Notes under the pieces: model-generated
Seen by the model: only the letters and a program-made list of their open reading frames with translations
What the model was told of the DNA's origin: nothing
Database searches by the model: none
Source: Lumbricus rubellus
Lineage: Eukaryota; Annelida; Clitellata; Crassiclitellata; Lumbricidae
Length of the DNA stretch: 64,000 nucleotides
Direction: 5' to 3'
Assembly: GCA_945859605.1 (NCBI GenBank)
Contig: OX243824.1
Span: forward strand, 30,756,869-30,820,868
Position numbers and translations under genes: made by a program
Shown here: positions 22,901 through 36,082 of the stretch, piece after piece
How the letters are laid out: each line of letters opens with the position of its first letter
Position numbering within the stretch: the stretch's first letter is position 1

Positions 22901-25900
22901 GAGCGTATAATCAAGTTTTACGAGTTATACAATGGACTTCGATGTATGTTACTTTGTGTTCTACCAGTCGTAAATTTAGTAATTTTACTGAAATCTTTGC
23001 TAATAACTATATTTCGACAGTAATAACACTGAGTAAACCAATTCCGGTATTGAGATTCGATCTATTAAATTGTTCTCTGATATCAGTGATTGTGTTCGTT
23101 CTTACACAACTCGGACTGTGATCAGTAGTCCCTTGATCAGTAGTCCCTAGACCAGTAGGCCTAGTCCCTAGATCAGTTGACCTGTGATCAGTAGTCCTAG
23201 AACCGAACTGAAACCCTCTTCAACTCGCTCCCATCTATCGACTACATTGTCACTACAAGAAGGTAAACAAGACTTAGTGGGTTAGCTGAAGTAGCTCTTA
23301 GCTCTCCTCGATATCTAAAGCCATTACATTGCTAGCTCAAAAGATTCCTCGTTATTGCAGGGCCTATCTAGCTGCAAGGTTTGAAGTATATTGCCGAGAA
23401 ACTGTGCAAATGTCTGAAAATAGCAAAATTTCGGCTTTTCGCCCAGGCAGGACCCATGATGAGGGGGAAATTATAGTCGGGTTGACCTACAAATATTCAT
23501 GAGAACGATTCTGTAAAAAGTTCTTGACGACAAAGCGTGCTGTTTCACAACCTTTAACCGCGCACCATAGGTTTATTTATTTATTTATTTACTGAGAATT
23601 TGATATAGCGCTCCTTCAAGGTTACTACTCAGGAGCGCTCCCAGTCCAACCCCGGTCGAATAAGACAGTCTTGAGAAGAGAAAGAAATGAAGTATAAGTA
23701 GAAAGGCTAATAGGTATTTGACGAAGGATAACAGGTAGCTCATTCCAGGTCGCAGGGCCAGCCACGGAGAAAGCACGGCGCTGCCTGATTGCAGTCCGTG
23801 CATGAGCGTAGTCCTAGAACCGAACTGAAACCCTCATAGAAATGGGAAACCACCTCTATAATAAAGCTCCCAAGGTACCGGTATGAATAATTATGGTACA
23901 ACACATAATAAAGAATCACGATAGCGACGTCAACGATTAGACCCAGTCACTGATGGGAAGAATCGCATTCGGCAGACTGAAGAAGACGGAACAAAACCTC
24001 TTCGGTCGTCATCCAGCAAAACTCTTGTAAAGAGAAGATCAATATAGGAACGTGGAATGTAGCCTAAGAACAATGATGAGATCAAGGAAGCTAGCAAAAT
24101 AATGTCATCAGGAAAATGAAAAGGACGGAGTTAGACGTGTTGGAAATATCGGAGGTGAGGTGGAAGGTATCGGGCGATTTTGTGAGCGAAGGAATTCGAG
24201 CGATACACACAGAAGAAAAAGGTGGTCAAACAAAGTGGCCATAATTACTGGAGGAGAAAACAGACAAAATGTGTTACACGAATGGCGAATTATAGGCTAC
24301 ATGTAATGATAGGTTAGTCTACTGATGGTGGAAATAAAAGCCTACTCGGTGGAGTCGGTGGACATTGTGGTAGTGCAGGTTTGCAATGAAAGAATGCTAT
24401 CAAAGTTATTTATCGGTATTTTTAGTTGTATTTTAGTGAAATTCAGTTCCATCCGCAACCGTTGTTCATAATTAGCCTATAATTCGCTGTGTTGATAACT
24501 TCGCCATTAATAAATAATCGCAAAATGGCTTCGGTGAGATTTTACCCATCAGCACGATCTGCATAGTTTTCATGTGAAAATGTAAATATTTCCCGAACTC
24601 TTTCAAGAAGAAACATTTTCTATTATATATTGAATGAAATATTGACATTCTCGAACGTACCCCTCTTCTTGAAGTATGGCCTACTCCAGGAGCCCTCCCT
24701 TCAACTCTGCAAACTGGGCAACGTCGTCCACAAAATTCAGCCCAGCCAATGCGTTGTTCTGTCTGCCCAAAGCAACGGAAAAACTGGAGAAATTAGGCCT
24801 AGGGCTAATAGGGTCTATAGACTGTAATGTCTCTATAATTTCTCCAGTTTTTTCCATTGCATTCCATTACTATCATAGGCCTATTTATATATGTATATTT
24901 ATCATAGGTTTAGGGCCTATAAGCTTATATTATATATCGCCTTGTTCTACACTGTTACGGTTTGTGAAAGAATAAGGTTTTATTTTCTTCAGTTTCACTT
25001 CTTTCCGTTGTCAAACTGAAAGCGACATCTGTTTATGAGTCAACCTGTCAAGTACGCAATCTATCTGCTACGGTCGATGACAATTTGAGGCTCTACTTCG
25101 ATGGAGTTGAGATAACTGGACTTCCAAACACCGGCGGCTGGGATAGACCGGACTTTGTAGATCTTCCTTGCGCTACGCAGTTAATAGGGATTCATGGACT
25201 GAATTGGTTGGGAGTTGCGGGTATTATAGCGTCGACAAATGACGACTATGTTTTGACCAATTCATCTTGGAAATGTTCAAACGAAAGTCAATTGGGTTGG
25301 GAGGAAATCGATTTTGACGATTCCACGTGGACGTATGCCATTGAGTATGGAGATAGTCCACCATATGATTGGGGACCCGTGCCTGGAATTAACCCAAACG
25401 CTTCCTGGATCTGGCTGAGACAATCGACTGGCACGGAAGAGTTTGACACTGATGTCTTCTGCAGAAAGAGATTAGGTAAACTATTTTTTCTCTATTTTCT
25501 GTGATTATTTTTATATTGTTTAACCGGTTGTGCTAATAGTGGAATATTTTGAAACTAACTTGGACATTTAGCATGAGATAATTATAATAGTGCGTCATAT
25601 AAAAATTATATGCACCTCCAATGATGAACCTAACGGCATAATATTATAGGCTTCCAATGCCTCTGTGTGCGTAGCTACACTGGGCCGGACTGCCATTTTT
25701 TAAATTGCTCACAATGTCCTCTCTGGTAGCATCTCTTACCTAACACAGTAGTTACGATTCTAATTATTATTAATATCATAACATAACATAACATAACATA
25801 GGCTTTTATTGCTCCCAAGAACAAAACAAACCTAACATGATACAATTTCAGATCAGTTCTCAGTTGGGCTACAAACGGAGGACCTAAAGGGACCAAAGTC

Positions 25901-28900
25901 CCGCTAGCAGGGCCACCTATGCACCAGTATAGCGATAAATGGAAGTTGGTAACATAAGCAGCGGGAGCCATCTAAGTTTAAAATAAAATAATACTTATAT
26001 TAGCATTGTCTAGTGTAAGAATATTTTAGATAAACAAACAGAAATAGCTATACATTTGAAGTTAGTAAGTGTGCACGCAAAAGTTTTTTAAAGAGGAAGA
26101 GATTAGACGCACCATGGATATCGGTAGGAAGATTGTTCCAAACAGTTGGACCAGCTATCTTAATTGAGAACTTACGAGTGTTGGTGTGAGCAAATGTCGG
26201 TCTATAGTTGGAGGCTGTCCTAGTACTGTAAGAGTGAAAGGTCGAACCGGTGTTAAAAAAGTTGGCAAAAGTTTGAGGTAATAGGCCATGCTTATAGCGA
26301 AACATAAATTCACCAGTCTGATATATTCTTATTTGATCTAGTTTTAGAATGCCGTTGAAGGAAAAAAGTTGGGCGGTATGAGACTTGTAAGAAGATTTAG
26401 TAATTATTCTAATGGCCCTCTTTTGCAAAATAATCAAACGTGTAAGGCGCGAAGTATAATTCGAGGCCCAGACAAAATTGCAATATGCTAAATATGGGTA
26501 GACTAATGAGTAGTAAAGGTTGGTTAATATGTTAGTTGGCAACTTATATGAGATACGAGATAGAATACCTATATTTTTGGCCAATTTAATAGATATTTGG
26601 GAAATGTGTTCCTTCCAGTTCAGATGTTGATCCATGACTACGCCAAGAAAGTTTACTTTGTTAGTTTGGGGGATGGGTACACCGTCAATAAGTAATGGGG
26701 GTGCTTGAGAAGGGGGAATTTTCCTGTGGGAATGAAAGAGAATATAGGATGTTTTACTTAAATTTAAAGAGAGTCTATTTGCTTTAAACCAGTCACCCAC
26801 GAGGGGTAGTTCGAGATTTAGAATTTGAAATAGGTTTTCATGGGATTTGTGGGATATAAAAACGTTCGAATCATCAGCAAACAGCTCAAAATGCAATAAA
26901 GAGGAGACATGAGGCAGATCATTTATAAAAAGTAAAAACAATAGAGGCCCCAAGATGGAGCCCTGGGGAACTCCAAATTCGATTGGGCGAAGTTTCGATG
27001 ATTTATTATTACATTGGACCAGCTGCTGTCTATTTTCTAGGTAACTTTTGAACCACAAAAGCGGCAACCCTCGAATGCCATAGTTATCCAACTTTTTAAA
27101 GAGGATTGTGTGATTTACAGAATCAAATGCTTTTGAAAGATCGAGGAATATTCCCACAGAATACTCATTGTTTTCTATAGCTTGTGATATTTTATCCTGG
27201 ATATTCAGGAGAGACATGGCAGTCGAATGTCCAGTCTGAAAACCATGTTGATTTAAGTATAGAAGTTTCATTTTAAGAACGTAGTCATACAGTCTATTAT
27301 ACATTGCTCTTTCAACTAACTTAGAAAAATAAGGTAAAACAGATATGGGTCTATAATTGCCTAGTTCAGATTTGTCACCCTGCTTGAAAATTGGTGCGAC
27401 TTTGGCTAATTTCAACGCAGGTGGGACAATTCCAGTGGCGAAAGTGCAGTTTATAATTTCCGACAGAGGAGTGGCGAGAAGATTTAATATTGAACTAGTA
27501 GTATATGGATTGATATCATCCGCGCCAGAGCTGTGAGTTAGTTTAAGAGACTGATTGATAGAGATTAGCTCCTCGGGGGTCGTAGCAATTAAGGCAAAGG
27601 ACTCAGGAAGAGATGGCTTCATGTAGGATTGAAAGGTGTTCTGAGAGGCCGGAGTTTTGTCAGATAAAGTTTTGGCAATACTCGAAAAGTATGAGTTAAA
27701 TCTTTCAGCCATAGTTTCTGCATCAGTTATTTTGACACCATTAATACATAATTCATCGATTTTTGTATTGCTATTGGATGTGTTAAGAATGGATCGTATA
27801 ACCTTCCATGTATGTTTTAAGTCACCATTGTATTTTTGAAATTCAGAGGTATAATAATTCATTTCAGTTTTAATTCTAAGCGATTTGAATTTATTTCTAT
27901 ATTTAGTAAATTTCGCTTTATTGTCAGCAGTAGGGTACTTAATCGATTTAAGATAAAGTTTTGATTTGGTTTTGCATGACTTTAGCAGGCCACTGGTCAT
28001 CCATGGTTGCTTACAAGAGTTACGCTTATGTCTATTTCGCGGAAGTAAAGGAAATGCTTGGTCATAAGCTGCTTTGAATAAGTCAACAAACGTATCGTAG
28101 GCAGCAGTAGGACTGCTTTGACTACATAAATTCAGTACCAGTGACCAGTCAATTTCCGCGAGAAGTAATTTAAATAGGTCCATATTATTATCGCTTATGT
28201 TACCTGAGAAAAAAACGGCGTTTTCAGTTTTTTGCAGTGGAGTGAGGTCTAGATAAATCAGGACGGGTAGGTGATCGGATATGTCAGTTACAAGAATTAC
28301 AGTGTCAATTACTCGGGTGGGGGCGTTAGTAAGAATGTTGTCGAGTAAAGTTGAGGTGAATTCGGTTATTCTAGTTGGACGTGTAATCATAGGTAAAAAA
28401 TGGTGCGTGGTAATGCAATTAATGAAGCAATTGGTCGGAGTATGTTCCAAGTATTTCAGTAGGTCAATGTTATAGTCTCCAGCAAGATGAACATTATGGT
28501 GTTTTTTTGTCAGTTCAGATAAAAGGATATTAAATTCCTCATTAAAATTTTCAAGATTCTGACCTGGTGGCCTATATATCGTTCCAAGAATAAAATGGGG
28601 ACCCTTCTTTGAGGAATACTTAAAAATAAACTTTCATAAGAGGTGTGAGGCTGGTTAGTTGGTATTACATCTTCAAGTAATTTAAAAGGAACAGTGCATT
28701 TTACAAAAAATCCGACACCGCCACAGCGGCCAGTTTCTCTACACTTATGGACAAAGGTATATTCTGGAATTTTGATGGCGTTCACGGATATAATATGGTC
28801 CAACCAAGTCTCTGTTACTGCAAGTACATCGACATTTAGTTGGGCTATCAAAAGTTCAATGTCAGAAATTTTGTTCGATATGCTACGGCAATTTATGTGC

Positions 28901-31900
28901 ATGAATGTAAAGTGACTAGAAACATTTTTGGAATTTAGATCAGCAAGTGTAATGTATCTACAGTCATTACAATTGCTAAGCTGGCTTGGGAAATAGTGCT
29001 CATCTGGGTCAAGATCTCTATTTTGTAGTTAAGGTCGGTTTTCACAGGTATCCATGTATAAATTTAGATACAAATCTTCCCTATCAGCAGGCCTACAGAG
29101 GCTATCGAGTTCACCATTTACGCATCTCATTAAGTCAGCATCATCAGGTAGCTGGCCAAATGGGAAAACAGTATTTAAACAGTCGATACAAATCGTACAG
29201 GAGCGGTCAGGTATGTCCTCATTGCATATAAAACAGACATTCAAAGGGGATTGTTCACCACATGTTGTGCAAACGTACAGGTTATTAAACAAATGCGTGC
29301 ATAAATCAGATTTAGCTAAACTTAAACTAAGAGGGTCTTGATGAGACTCCATGCAGGGTCAAATCGCATCGCGTGCAACGGGATGAACCAAACAAATAAA
29401 AAACTTTAAAACCAATAATGAAACGCAATAATAGGCTGAAACGGAGTTGATGATTTCTAGTCCAGGTCTTCCATGAAACGGATTCGCTGTGCTTTGTCTT
29501 CCGGGGCAGGTGTGCGGCGGATGTAGGTAATCCCTCCAGCAGTCCAGGTGGCGAAGAGTTTCTTTTCCCTAACGAGTTTTCTGGTGTGAGAGTAGATGGA
29601 GGCATTGTGCTTCGTTAGGTGCTCGTTTATGTAGATTGGCGCAGAGATCGGAGGTGAGGATTTGTTTGGACGAAGCGATTTTTTGGCCGCGAAGACTTGA
29701 ATCTCACGATGATCGGTCGGTGTTTGTTCTTATCGGTGGAGAAAATACGATGGGCAGCAGAGATGTCCGATCCCGCAAGGTCAACGCCCAGACGATTGTG
29801 GCATAGGTCAAGGATTAGCTTCCTTGCGGTCTCATCAGAGTGGGATGATTGAAATTTAGGTTCCGTGGTTTCAGGCAAGCCATGCACGATCAAGTTATCC
29901 AGCCGCGTGTAATTTTCCAAGTCGTCCACACGTACTTTCAGATTCGTATTTTCTAGTTCCACTTGACTGATTTTGTGTTCCAGGACGGTGGTTACTTTAC
30001 AAATGGCCTCTGTTGTAGATTTCTCTACCAACAATTCCAAATTTGGCTGTAATGTTCTCGGTAATAGTTTCTGTTAGCTCCGCGCTGACTTCCTTCTTAA
30101 ATTTTGAGAAGAGGCCTTCCATTAGGGGAGCTAAACGAGTAAATAGCCGGTCCACCAGAGTATCGATTACTTTTTCATCCTGAACCGCCTCGATAACATC
30201 ATCCAGTTTGAGTGCTTTCTTAGACATTTTCAAAGTGTAATATGAGAATGTAACCTGTCAGCTGAAGTCCTTGCATAAACCGCTATTCGACGTACAACTC
30301 CAGAGACATTATTAACAGAGTAGACGCGTTAATTTACGAAATTTTGTCGGAACTCCGAGCGCGACGTGCTAACCAACCGCCATCTTGAATCAAGCATTAT
30401 TACTTTTATGCTCGTGGTAAGCATGCTCCCAGGGACTTCATCAGGCCAGCGTGCCACTAGAATTATATAGTTCTATGTCCACTTTTTGCGAAACTGAGAA
30501 AAAACGAATTTTAAAATTTGGTGACGAAAATATTTTTTCATGTCTCATTAATGACGATTAAATTTACTTTTTTGGACAACACTGTTTGACCCTAATATGA
30601 TCATGTGCATATTTTAAACAAAATGCAAATGAGTATTTTTATACGGGCTAATTAAGGCAGGGGTGTGACAATTTTTAGACAAGCGTTCATAATTTATGTT
30701 CTCATTCAATCCTCCTTCTAAGCTATGTCGCAACCACGACATTCTTATTGAACATCTGATAAAATATCTTATATATCTTTCTCTTCTGCATTAATTATTT
30801 CACATGACTTTAGTATGCGTACACTGACATCAAATCAATGATGATAACAGAGTCTTGTAATTTTTAGATCCAAACGTATGTGACATCAGCAACCCTTGTC
30901 AATTCGGAGCCACCTGCATTGATCAACCTGGCGTTGAATACCAATGTATCTGTGTGCCTGGCTACACTGGAAAGAACTGCTCAGCAGGTAATTATTATCA
31001 CATGCCAAAATCACTTAGGCAGATAAGATATTATTATTTCTATCATTAGGGTTAAACAATAGTCTTATTAATCATTTTATATTTACTTTATTTTTATATT
31101 TACTATTATTAAAATATAATGACAATAATAATAATAATAATAATAATAATTATCATAATTATTATTTAATAATAATACGTCAGACTCTTTCGCTGAATCT
31201 ATGACACTTCCCCAGCGGGATGTCCATCTTTTTAGCCCCCCTTTGTAGCCATTACATGCATATTTTCTAGTTTGGCTGTCATCTTGTGTTTTGTGGTTGC
31301 AATAAAGTGAATTGATTGATTGATTGATTGACAAACATTCCAGTAGTCTTCTCAAAATTCAACGTTTTGCTAGTACAGAAATTACACTGGTAATAATGAT
31401 AATAATTATTCGCTATGAGCTTGATGCAATGATACAACTTGAATTTCTTCTATTGTTTATTAATAGCAATAGACTTCTGCGAAAGTATTCCATGTGAGCA
31501 TGGTGGATCGTGTCTGCCTATAGTGAATGGCTACGTCTGTGAATGTCTGCCTGGATATACAGGAAACCACTGTGAATCCGGTCAGTTTGACAGCCACATT
31601 GAATCATTATACTATGAATGAATGTTGCAGTTCAAATAGAAAAGAATTAAACCCAATTGTTTTCATGTGGGAACGCTAGAACAAAAATTCACAAACCCTT
31701 TACTTCGCGACAAATGCCCCATGAAGATAAGCCTAGGTCTAGACTATCTTGTTTGAAGCAATGATCATGATTGCACTCAACAAACTCTGCTGATAATTAT
31801 CTGTTCATCGACTTCCAATGCCTTCCATTGGCGGCAACCGGAGACTCGACCTCGATTGTTCATACCAAGTCAAATGGAATCAGTAACAATTCGAGCCTCG

Positions 31901-34900
31901 ATGTAACATGTGCCTCTCAAGGCGACTGTGTTGCGATTCTCTCTGCATGAGGAGCTGTCGAACACCGGAAATGAAACGCAACAATAATAGTTATTATTAA
32001 GTTATTTGCTCATGAATTCACCATGCGTCCATTTTATTATTTTTTGACATGAGATTGTGGCGCTATTAGATGCGGGATAATAAAACAATCTATATTGAAA
32101 TACAGTTTCGTAATAGGCCCAATTAAGCTTATGTAGGTCTATGTGTGTGACTGCAGCATATAATTTATTGGACATTTTGTCTGCTTGTCTACCTGATTAT
32201 CTGTGCATAATATAAAAAATTTCGTCGAGAAACACGACTGGAAGCAGATAATATATTATGCTCAGTTCGACAGAGATTGGCAATACAAAGGAATTGAAAT
32301 TTTTGTATGGTAAGCAGGCAGTGTGTGCAACCACATAACTAAGTTGGAACGATTTCGCTAAGTTTGAGCTTGCAAAAATGTTTAGTTCTCGGAAGTGGTC
32401 CATTGCAGGCTGTGTTATAGTCTTGTCAACAGTAAACAACGCCTTACGGAACATAGACGATGGCTGGTCAAAGCAAATGTAAAGTCTTTCGCTGAATCTA
32501 TCTTCAGGCTTCAAGCTTCTGGAGCTGCTGGGGAGTACCTAGCCAAATGAATTGAGTCTTTGAAGTATTAAGTGAAAGGCGATTAGAAGACATCCATGAG
32601 TGGAGATGATTAGTAAGGGATTCAATAAGCGCGACTAACAGCAGCTGGGAAGATGAGGGACCATGGACAAAAGCCTGAACATCATCAGCAAATAGATGGC
32701 CAGCAGCATTACAAATCCGAAAAAGAGAAGAGATGTCAGCCGTGTAAAGAATAAATAAGAGAGGTCCAAGAACTGAACCTTGAGGAACACCCAGATTAAC
32801 ATGGACCCATTGGGTTCGAGAGTCACCAGAAAGGTACGACTGGAACCAAGATAGGGGAACACCCTTAACACCATAGGAGGTTTCAAGACGCTTGAGTAGG
32901 ATATCATGATTGACCATGTCAAAAGCTGAAGAGATATCATAGAGGGCCAAAAGAGTGACCTCAGACTTATCAATAGCAGAATAGATTTAGGATAATAGAG
33001 AAAGGAAAGCTGTCTCAGTGGAATGATGGGCCATAAAACCAGATTGATTTGCAGGAAGGAGACCAGATTGCTCAAGGTAAGTTAGAAACTGTAGAGAGAC
33101 AAGACGTTCCAGTGTCTTAGAAAGAAAGGATAGATTTGAGATAGGCCGATAATTTTGGCAAAAGGTTGGCTACGTCTAGGCATTCTTGAGAGTAGGGTCT
33201 ACAGTAACTGTCTGGAACGACCTCCCGGTTATGCTTCGCTCTCTACTTGTGGTCCATCCGGCTGGGTTCTACAAGTCTCTCAAGTCTTTTTTATTTTGTC
33301 GTGGTTGGACTGGGAGCGCCTCTGAGTAGTTTCTATAAATGCTCTCAATGAATGAATGATTTAATAAAGCGTTGTATAGTCGTGGAGATATTTTGGAATA
33401 AAAAGCTTTATTCTTGCGGTTCTCCGGTAACTTGTGTAAGACGGCGACCCAATCTGAGATAGAGTCTATAAGCCTTTGTTGTTGATCAGGTCTAGGGTTT
33501 CCAAAGCCATCGGTGTAAAGGTTTCAAATTACCCCTCCTAAACATTACCCCTGCAAAATGTAATTTGCATCAATAACACTGGACAACAAGTTTAAACTTT
33601 TTAAACCGTTTTAGATAGAATTTGACGTGCTGAACACGATGGTGTTCTCAGAATTGTTGTATCACGTAAGGTTTTTGAGAAAAACAGCATGCAAGATTTT
33701 GACTTAGGCTAAGTGCTCATATATTGACTACATTTACATTATACTATAAATTAATTTTTTTACTTCCAAAAATTCTTTGACTCTTTTCTATAGAATTTGA
33801 CGTGCTGAACACGATGGTGTTCTCAGAATTGCTGTATCACGTAAGGTTTTTGAGAAAAAACAGCATGCAAGATTCTAACTTAAATGCTCATTTATTGCAT
33901 ATAATTTACAATATACTATAACTTAATTTTTTTTATTTGCGGAAAATTTTTCACTGTTTTCTATAGAATTTGACGTGTTCAACACGATGGTGTGCTCAGA
34001 ATTGATGTATCACGTAAGGTTTTTTGGAAAACAGCATGCAAGATTTTAACTTACACGCTCACATTATATTGTACACATTAACAATATACTATAATTTAAT
34101 TTGAATGAACAACAAATCTTTATAACAGTTCTTCCTCATAATATTGATGATGATGATGACTGTATAACTTAGAAAAATTGGAAACATGAAATTAAAGTTT
34201 TCACAGTTATTTCTTGTTTAGTTCACATGTACAATGTACGGGATGAGCCAAAAGGGGGGTCCTTAAGTTTTTGGCCAATATCTTGGCTAAAAGAAATAAT
34301 TTCAAAATGCAATTTTACAGGCTTAACGACAAGTCATATTTACACCAGATGGCCAGATTTCATCAAAATATTTCAAACAGAACAAAAGTTATACCACTTT
34401 TAGGGAGACCTATATATATAAAACGCCTAAAACCACTGTTTTTTTGACGATTCCAAAACGTAACAAAAATTTGAAGATTTCTCAAAAACGTTCCGTGATG
34501 GAAAAATTTCAAGGTGATTTTCGTGATCAGCAGCAGAAACTGCATAAGAAACACATGAAAGTGTCCAGGAAGCAAAATCACTGTTGTCCAGTGTAATATA
34601 GCCTAAGTGTTTTACATTAGTGTTTTAAAATGCTGTTTGGAATGATGGAACTTTAAAATAAGGAAAGGAGTGAGGCAGGGGTGCATTTTGTCCCCTTTCC
34701 TGTTCAATCTGTATGCCGAGAGAATTATGAGGAGGGCTGGATTGGAGGAGGCAACAGAAGGGGTAAGGATAGCGGGGAAAATACTGAATAATCTGAGGTA
34801 TGCCGATGATACGACATTATTGGCGGGTAAGAGGGACGACCTAGTTGAGTTAATAAGAAGAGTCAGAAAGGAAAGCGAAAAGGCGGGACTATACTTCAAT

Positions 34901-36017
34901 GTAAAGAAAACAAAGGTTATGACAACTGCAACATACAAAAACTTTGAGGTGGATGGAGAAGCGATAGAGGTAGTATCGAGCTTCACATTCCTGGGATCTA
35001 TGATAGAGAAGGAGGGAAGAAGTGATATGGAAATAAGGAGGAGGGTAATAATGGGGAAAACGGCAATGAACGGTCTGGAAAAGATTTGGAAGGATAAATA
35101 CGTGAGCAGGGAAACAAAGAAAAGACTGGTAAGAGCACTGATCTTCCCAGTGGTCCTATATGGATGCGAGACATGGACAAAGACACGGGATATGGAAAAG
35201 AAAATCAACGCGTGTGAGATGTGGATTTGGAGAAAGATGCTAAGGATTTCATGGAAGGAGAAGAGAACTAACGAATCGGTGCGCGAGGAGCTTGAAATAG
35301 AGAGGGAGGAGATACTGCAGCAAACAGCAACTTGGAGAAAATTGAGCTACTTTAGCCATGTGATGAGATCTAACGGTCTGGAAAAGGAGCTGATGACGGC
35401 ATGCGGTGAGGGAAGGAGAAGATGCGGAAGACGTAGGAAGAAATGGTTGGATGAGGTACAGGAAAAGTCTGGCATGAGACTGGAGGAGCTACGAGAGGCG
35501 ACTAGGGAGAGAATACACCAGGGCTTTCGCCAGAGCTCCAGAAGCTGACGGCACCAGGTGACCAGGTGATTAGTGTTTTAGCTACAGATGAAAATATTGA
35601 TAACAAACCACAAAGTGGGATGACGGATGAAAATCTTCAGACCAAAACAAGAAGCGGGATGATTTTTCTGATATTTTTAGTGCAATAAATGCGATGATTG
35701 ATGCAATTTACAGTTTTCAGGGGGGTAATGTTTAGGAGGGGGTAATCTGAAACCTTTACACCGGTATGATTATGGTTTACCTCCATTCTACATTATATGT
35801 AAAATGGAGGACGACAGGAAGATAAAAATTGTGATGCTGGGAATTATGGATGGCAATGGAAGAAGAGGGCGACCAAACAGAGAGTGGATAGATGACATCA
35901 AAGAGTGGTGTAATCAAGACATTTAGGCAGCTTAAGCAGATCTGCGCAGGACCGCGGACTTTGGACGACAAAGATAAAGTGTGCATTGGACACATACGGG
36001 TTGTTAACCCAAGGATA

Positions 36018-36082
<65 letters not shown>

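Larger units (their letters stand above)
25777..30390 (-). mobile_element. CR1-like (Jockey superfamily) LINE, near full length, antisense in gene A intron 2
   Basis: Read on the minus strand: a short 5' UTR from about 30390, ORF1 (30227-29457), ORF2 (29352-26048) with endonuclease and RT, a 3' UTR of about 250 bases, and a tail of TATGT repeats ending at 25777. Several frameshifts disable it. It is about 4.6 kb, close to a whole element. Confidence 0.88.
33511..35763. mobile_element. TIR element (~68-bp arms) with 174-bp tandem repeats and a LINE insertion
   Basis: CGGTGTAAAGGTTTCAAATT and following text at 33511-33578 pairs with 35696-35763 as imperfect ~68-bp inverted repeats. A second inverted pair, ACTGGACAACA (33580) and TGTTGTCCAGT (34583), lies inside. 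There is no transposase. Nested within are three 174-bp tandem repeats (33615-34100) and an RTE-like insertion (34616-35580). Flanks show no obvious target duplication. Confidence 0.8.
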
